Source: Physcocola sp002396385 (GTDB lineage Bacteria; Bacteroidota; Bacteroidia; Bacteroidales; Paludibacteraceae). From it: 42,794 nt of DNA. The notes under the pieces are model-generated. The model saw only the letters and a program-made list of their open reading frames with translations. It ran no database searches and had not been told where the DNA came from. The translations under genes and the position numbers were made by a program. Position 1 is the first letter of the stretch, and each line of letters starts with the position of its first letter. This document shows, piece after piece, positions 40,882-42,794 of this stretch. The DNA is taken from the NCBI GenBank assembly GCA_946535435.1, contig CAMNDM010000031.1:1-42794 (forward strand), written 5' to 3'.

Positions 40882-41967
40882 TTATTGTATTAAGTCGTTG
40901 TTGATAGGTAGATATTCGTCTACATCGATGTCGTTTTTGCAGTATTCGGTTATGATGTCGATAGCAGACTGTATGTCGTGTTTCGATACAATTTCGTTTG
41001 GGGTGTGCATATATCGGCAAGGTATCGATACTAAAGCAGTCAGAACCCCTTCGTGTACCAGCTGTATAGTTCTTGCATCGGTGGAGGTGGCACGTGGAAT
41101 AGCCTCGCTTTGGAAGGCTATGTTGTTTTCTGTTGCTGTTTCTTTCAGACTTTTGCAAAGTTTCCAATTGATGTTTGGTCCCATAGCAATTACGGCTCCT
41201 TTGTTGATTTTAAAGTCTCCGAATTTTTCGGCGGTTACTCCTGGGTAGTCGGTTGCGTGGGTCACGTCTATGGCTATTCCCAATTTTGGATGGATGCTTT
41301 GCGCTGCGGTTTGTGCTCCCCGTGTCCCTATTTCTTCTTGCACCGACGCTACAAAATAAAGGTCAAGGTCTGTGTCGGCTTTCTGCTCGAATAACTGTTG
41401 AGCGACTCCTGCCACTACTACAAGACCACACTTGTCGTCGAGCGATTTTGAGGCGGTCAGTCCGTTATTCAATTCTATCGCTGGCGTGTGGAAGGTGACG
41501 GGTGAGCCCACCTCAACGCTCTCTTCTGCCTGTTGCTTGTCTTCTGCACTGATGTCTATCCATAAGTCTTCAATTTTTGATGGCTTTTCGCGCTCTGTTG
41601 CGGTGAGAAGGTGGATAGGCTTTTTTCCAATGATTCCCGGAATGGGACCTTTGGGGCCGTGTACGGTGACTTGTATGCCGGGAAGTATGTTCGGATCAAC
41701 GCCTCCCAATGGTTTGAAATATAAAAAACCATTTTTGTCAATGTGCGTTACCATCAATCCTATTTCATCGGCATGGGCCTCTATCATAAGGCTTTTTTCC
41801 GGATTCCCTATTTTGTGCGCTATCACGTTCCCCATCGCGTCTGATGTCACTTCGTCGACATAGGGAAATATGAATTCGCGGAATGTTCGCATCAACTTGC
41901 CTTCATAGCCTGAAGGACTGGGGGTGTCCAGCAACTCGGAAAAGAGTGCTTCTAGTTTGTCGTTCAT
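40882..41967 (-). CDS. M42-family metallo-aminopeptidase
   Basis: 361 residues from ATG 41967 (MNDKLEALFSELLDTPSPSGYEG). An upstream in-frame start was rejected because it would overlap the preceding gene and shows no family similarity. Metal and catalytic residues are all in place: His65 (EAHADEIG), Asp177 (SLDDKCG), Glu211/Glu212 (VQEEIGTRGA), Asp234 (IDVTHATD) and His321 (YMHTPNE). M42 enzymes form large tetrahedral dodecamers that clip residues from peptides in the cytoplasm. It sits between a small membrane protein gene (upstream) and a lipoprotein gene (downstream). Confidence 0.94.
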   Translation of the reverse strand: MNDKLEALFSELLDTPSPSGYEGKLMRTFREFIFPYVDEVTSDAMGNVIAHKIGNPEKSLMIEAHADEIGLMVTHIDKNGFLYFKPLGGVDPNILPGIQVTVHGPKGPIPGIIGKKPIHLLTATEREKPSKIEDLWIDISAEDKQQAEESVEVGSPVTFHTPAIELNNGLTASKSLDDKCGLVVVAGVAQQLFEQKADTDLDLYFVASVQEEIGTRGAQTAAQSIHPKLGIAIDVTHATDYPGVTAEKFGDFKINKGAVIAMGPNINWKLCKSLKETATENNIAFQSEAIPRATSTDARTIQLVHEGVLTALVSIPCRYMHTPNEIVSKHDIQSAIDIITEYCKNDIDVDEYLPINNDLIQ

Positions 41968-41999
41968 ATTAAGTTCTATAAATTTATTTTTTCTTTCTG

Positions 42000-42335
42000 C
42001 TAGCTCCTTTTTATGCTCTTCCGAATGGCAATATTGGCTGCTATCGCAAGAAGGCCAATTACTAGTGCGGATAAACATATCCAGGGAGATTCGTTGGTGT
42101 ATGTGTATTTTATGACAATGCCCCAGATTAATATCTGTATATAGAGCAGAGGGTCAAATATGTTGCAGATAATGGCAATCGCAATGAATGCGTACCATTC
42201 AAATTGCATAGTGCTTGCTTCTGCTGGTGTGAATGGACCATATATAAAACTTGCAAAAAACGTGTATAAAAGTAGGTATATGGCTATTTGAAGTAGAAGG
42301 GCAAACAGCCCTGTGAGTGTCTTCTTATTGTTCAT
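42000..42335 (-). CDS. small integral membrane protein of unknown function
   Basis: 111 residues with about four hydrophobic segments (LFALLLQIAIYLLLYTFF, WYAFIAIAIICNIFDPLLYIQILIWGIVI, CLSALVIGLLAIAANIAI) and a basic C-terminus. No family recognised. It is the first gene of a minus-strand run with the M42 peptidase 32 bases downstream. A -7-like element TATATTTG (42359-42352, minus) lies 16 bases before the start. Confidence 0.72.
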   Translation of the reverse strand: MNNKKTLTGLFALLLQIAIYLLLYTFFASFIYGPFTPAEASTMQFEWYAFIAIAIICNIFDPLLYIQILIWGIVIKYTYTNESPWICLSALVIGLLAIAANIAIRKSIKRS

Positions 42336-42697
42336 TGGAATACTTTTTATACAAATATATCTATTTTTACTGAGTTCATCAGCCTGAATTTGTCTTGAAA
42401 CTGATCGAGAACCATGGTTTTGTTGTCATCTGTTTCTGTTGCGGGACCTTTTTGTCCTTGATTTTTTTTGCGAAATCATAAATTTCTCTTCTGGTATGGT
42501 TGTTTGGAAAGATGTGCACTTTTGGACGCTTTATGAGAAAATTGTTATATGTGAAAGGTGAAAAAAACGGGAATGTGGTGCGAAATATTGATGCAAATCA
42601 AGATTTTTTTTAGATTTTATAGGCGCTGATAATCAACGATTATTAAAATTTCTTGAAAATATTCCCTGGAATAGTTTGCCAGTTCGGGAAAATCGCC
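42336..42697. other. AT-rich intergenic stretch
   Basis: Apart from the minus-strand -7 element at 42352-42359, these 360 bases hold no frame I can support on either strand. The start of the next transcript follows at the right edge. Confidence 0.6.
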
Positions 42698-42705
42698 TAA
42701 TTTTG
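42676..42705 (+). promoter_or_regulatory. promoter of the right-edge transcript
   Basis: TTG (42676-42678), a 19-base gap and TAATTTTG (42698-42705) fully match the Bacteroidota consensus. Transcription would start near 42712. Confidence 0.78.
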
Positions 42706-42711
42706 CATCCG

Positions 42712-42794
42712 CAATCGGGGTTAAGCCCGGTGCCCCTTGGGAACAGCGGTTTCGAGGGACTCACGAGAAGAGAGATCTTTGAGGAAATTCCGAT
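42712..42794 (+). ncRNA. 5' end of an unidentified GC-rich transcript (structured RNA or leader)
   Basis: Immediately after a consensus-like promoter the sequence turns from AT-rich to GC-rich, with several short self-complementary pieces (GGGG and CCCC, CGGGG and CCCGG, AGATCT), and shows no convincing start codon before the window ends. That is the profile of a stable RNA or a structured leader. GAGGAAATTCC at the end recalls the GAGGAAAGTCC core of RNase P RNA but differs at a conserved base, so I do not call it rnpB. Confidence 0.4.

Noticed and set aside
42712..42794. RNase P RNA (rnpB)
   Set aside because: The core GAGGAAAGTCC is nearly invariant, and here it reads GAGGAAATTCC. The rest of the molecule is outside the window.

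Overview
The window comes from a Bacteroidota chromosome, most likely an uncultured or little-studied member of the Bacteroidales. Three things point there. Promoters repeatedly show the Bacteroidota pattern of a TTG box, a 19-20 base gap and TAnnTTTG. Two secreted proteins end in type IX secretion (T9SS) C-terminal sorting domains. Several families are typical of the phylum: a FadL/OMPP1 porin, a DUF4827-like lipoprotein, a UpxY-like NusG paralogue and AAA-ATPase/PD-(D/E)XK proteins. I cannot name the genus.

Layout. (1) 1-6122, plus strand: a three-gene block of secreted proteins of unknown role. It holds the C-terminal part of a protein with a GPSTPT repeat, an 1128-residue protein with a signal peptide and apparently beta-rich sequence, and a protein with several fibronectin type III-like domains; it ends at a strong terminator. 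(2) 6229-11037: three direct tandem copies, period 1610 bp, of an AAA-ATPase/nuclease gene. Copies 2 and 3 are virtually identical. Copy 1 differs only in its N-terminal third. (3) 11240-13243, minus: a secreted HYR-like protein with a sorting domain. (4) 13.3-25.0 kb: two carbamoyl-phosphate synthase genes flank three other genes. One is a standalone carB; the other is a single-polypeptide carA-carB fusion. The standalone carB is preceded by a promoter, a 23-codon leader ORF ending in a U-rich run, and an intrinsic terminator, the architecture of enterobacterial pyrBI attenuation. (5) 25.3-26.8 kb: a FadL-type outer-membrane protein, followed by tRNA-Gly. (6) 31.9-27.4 kb, minus: a small type II fatty-acid/polyene-like cassette (ketosynthase, ACP and two hot-dog dehydratases with complementary active-site halves), then a protein with one hydrolase-like and two HAD domains, and a SnoaL-like protein. 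(7) 32.1-33.3 kb: a NusG paralogue and a hexapeptide-repeat acetyltransferase, then tRNA-Met and tRNA-Glu. (8) 33.8-37.3 kb: a tight operon of NrnA-like phosphoesterase, two FKBP-fold lipoproteins, a SpoU methyltransferase and a TsaC-like protein, convergent with a TrmN6-like methyltransferase. (9) 38.1-42.3 kb: a lipoprotein, a TolB-like propeller protein, a YczE-like membrane protein, and an operon of small membrane protein, M42 aminopeptidase and lipoprotein. (10) At the right edge a consensus-like promoter starts a GC-rich transcript that runs out of the window.

The best candidates for something undescribed are the attenuator-like leader of the standalone carB together with the carA-carB fusion, the mosaic tandem AAA/nuclease array, the reduced ketosynthase/ACP/split-dehydratase operon with its odd HAD-HAD fusion, and the secreted three-gene operon at the left edge. 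All functional statements rest on motif recognition by eye. No database search was run.
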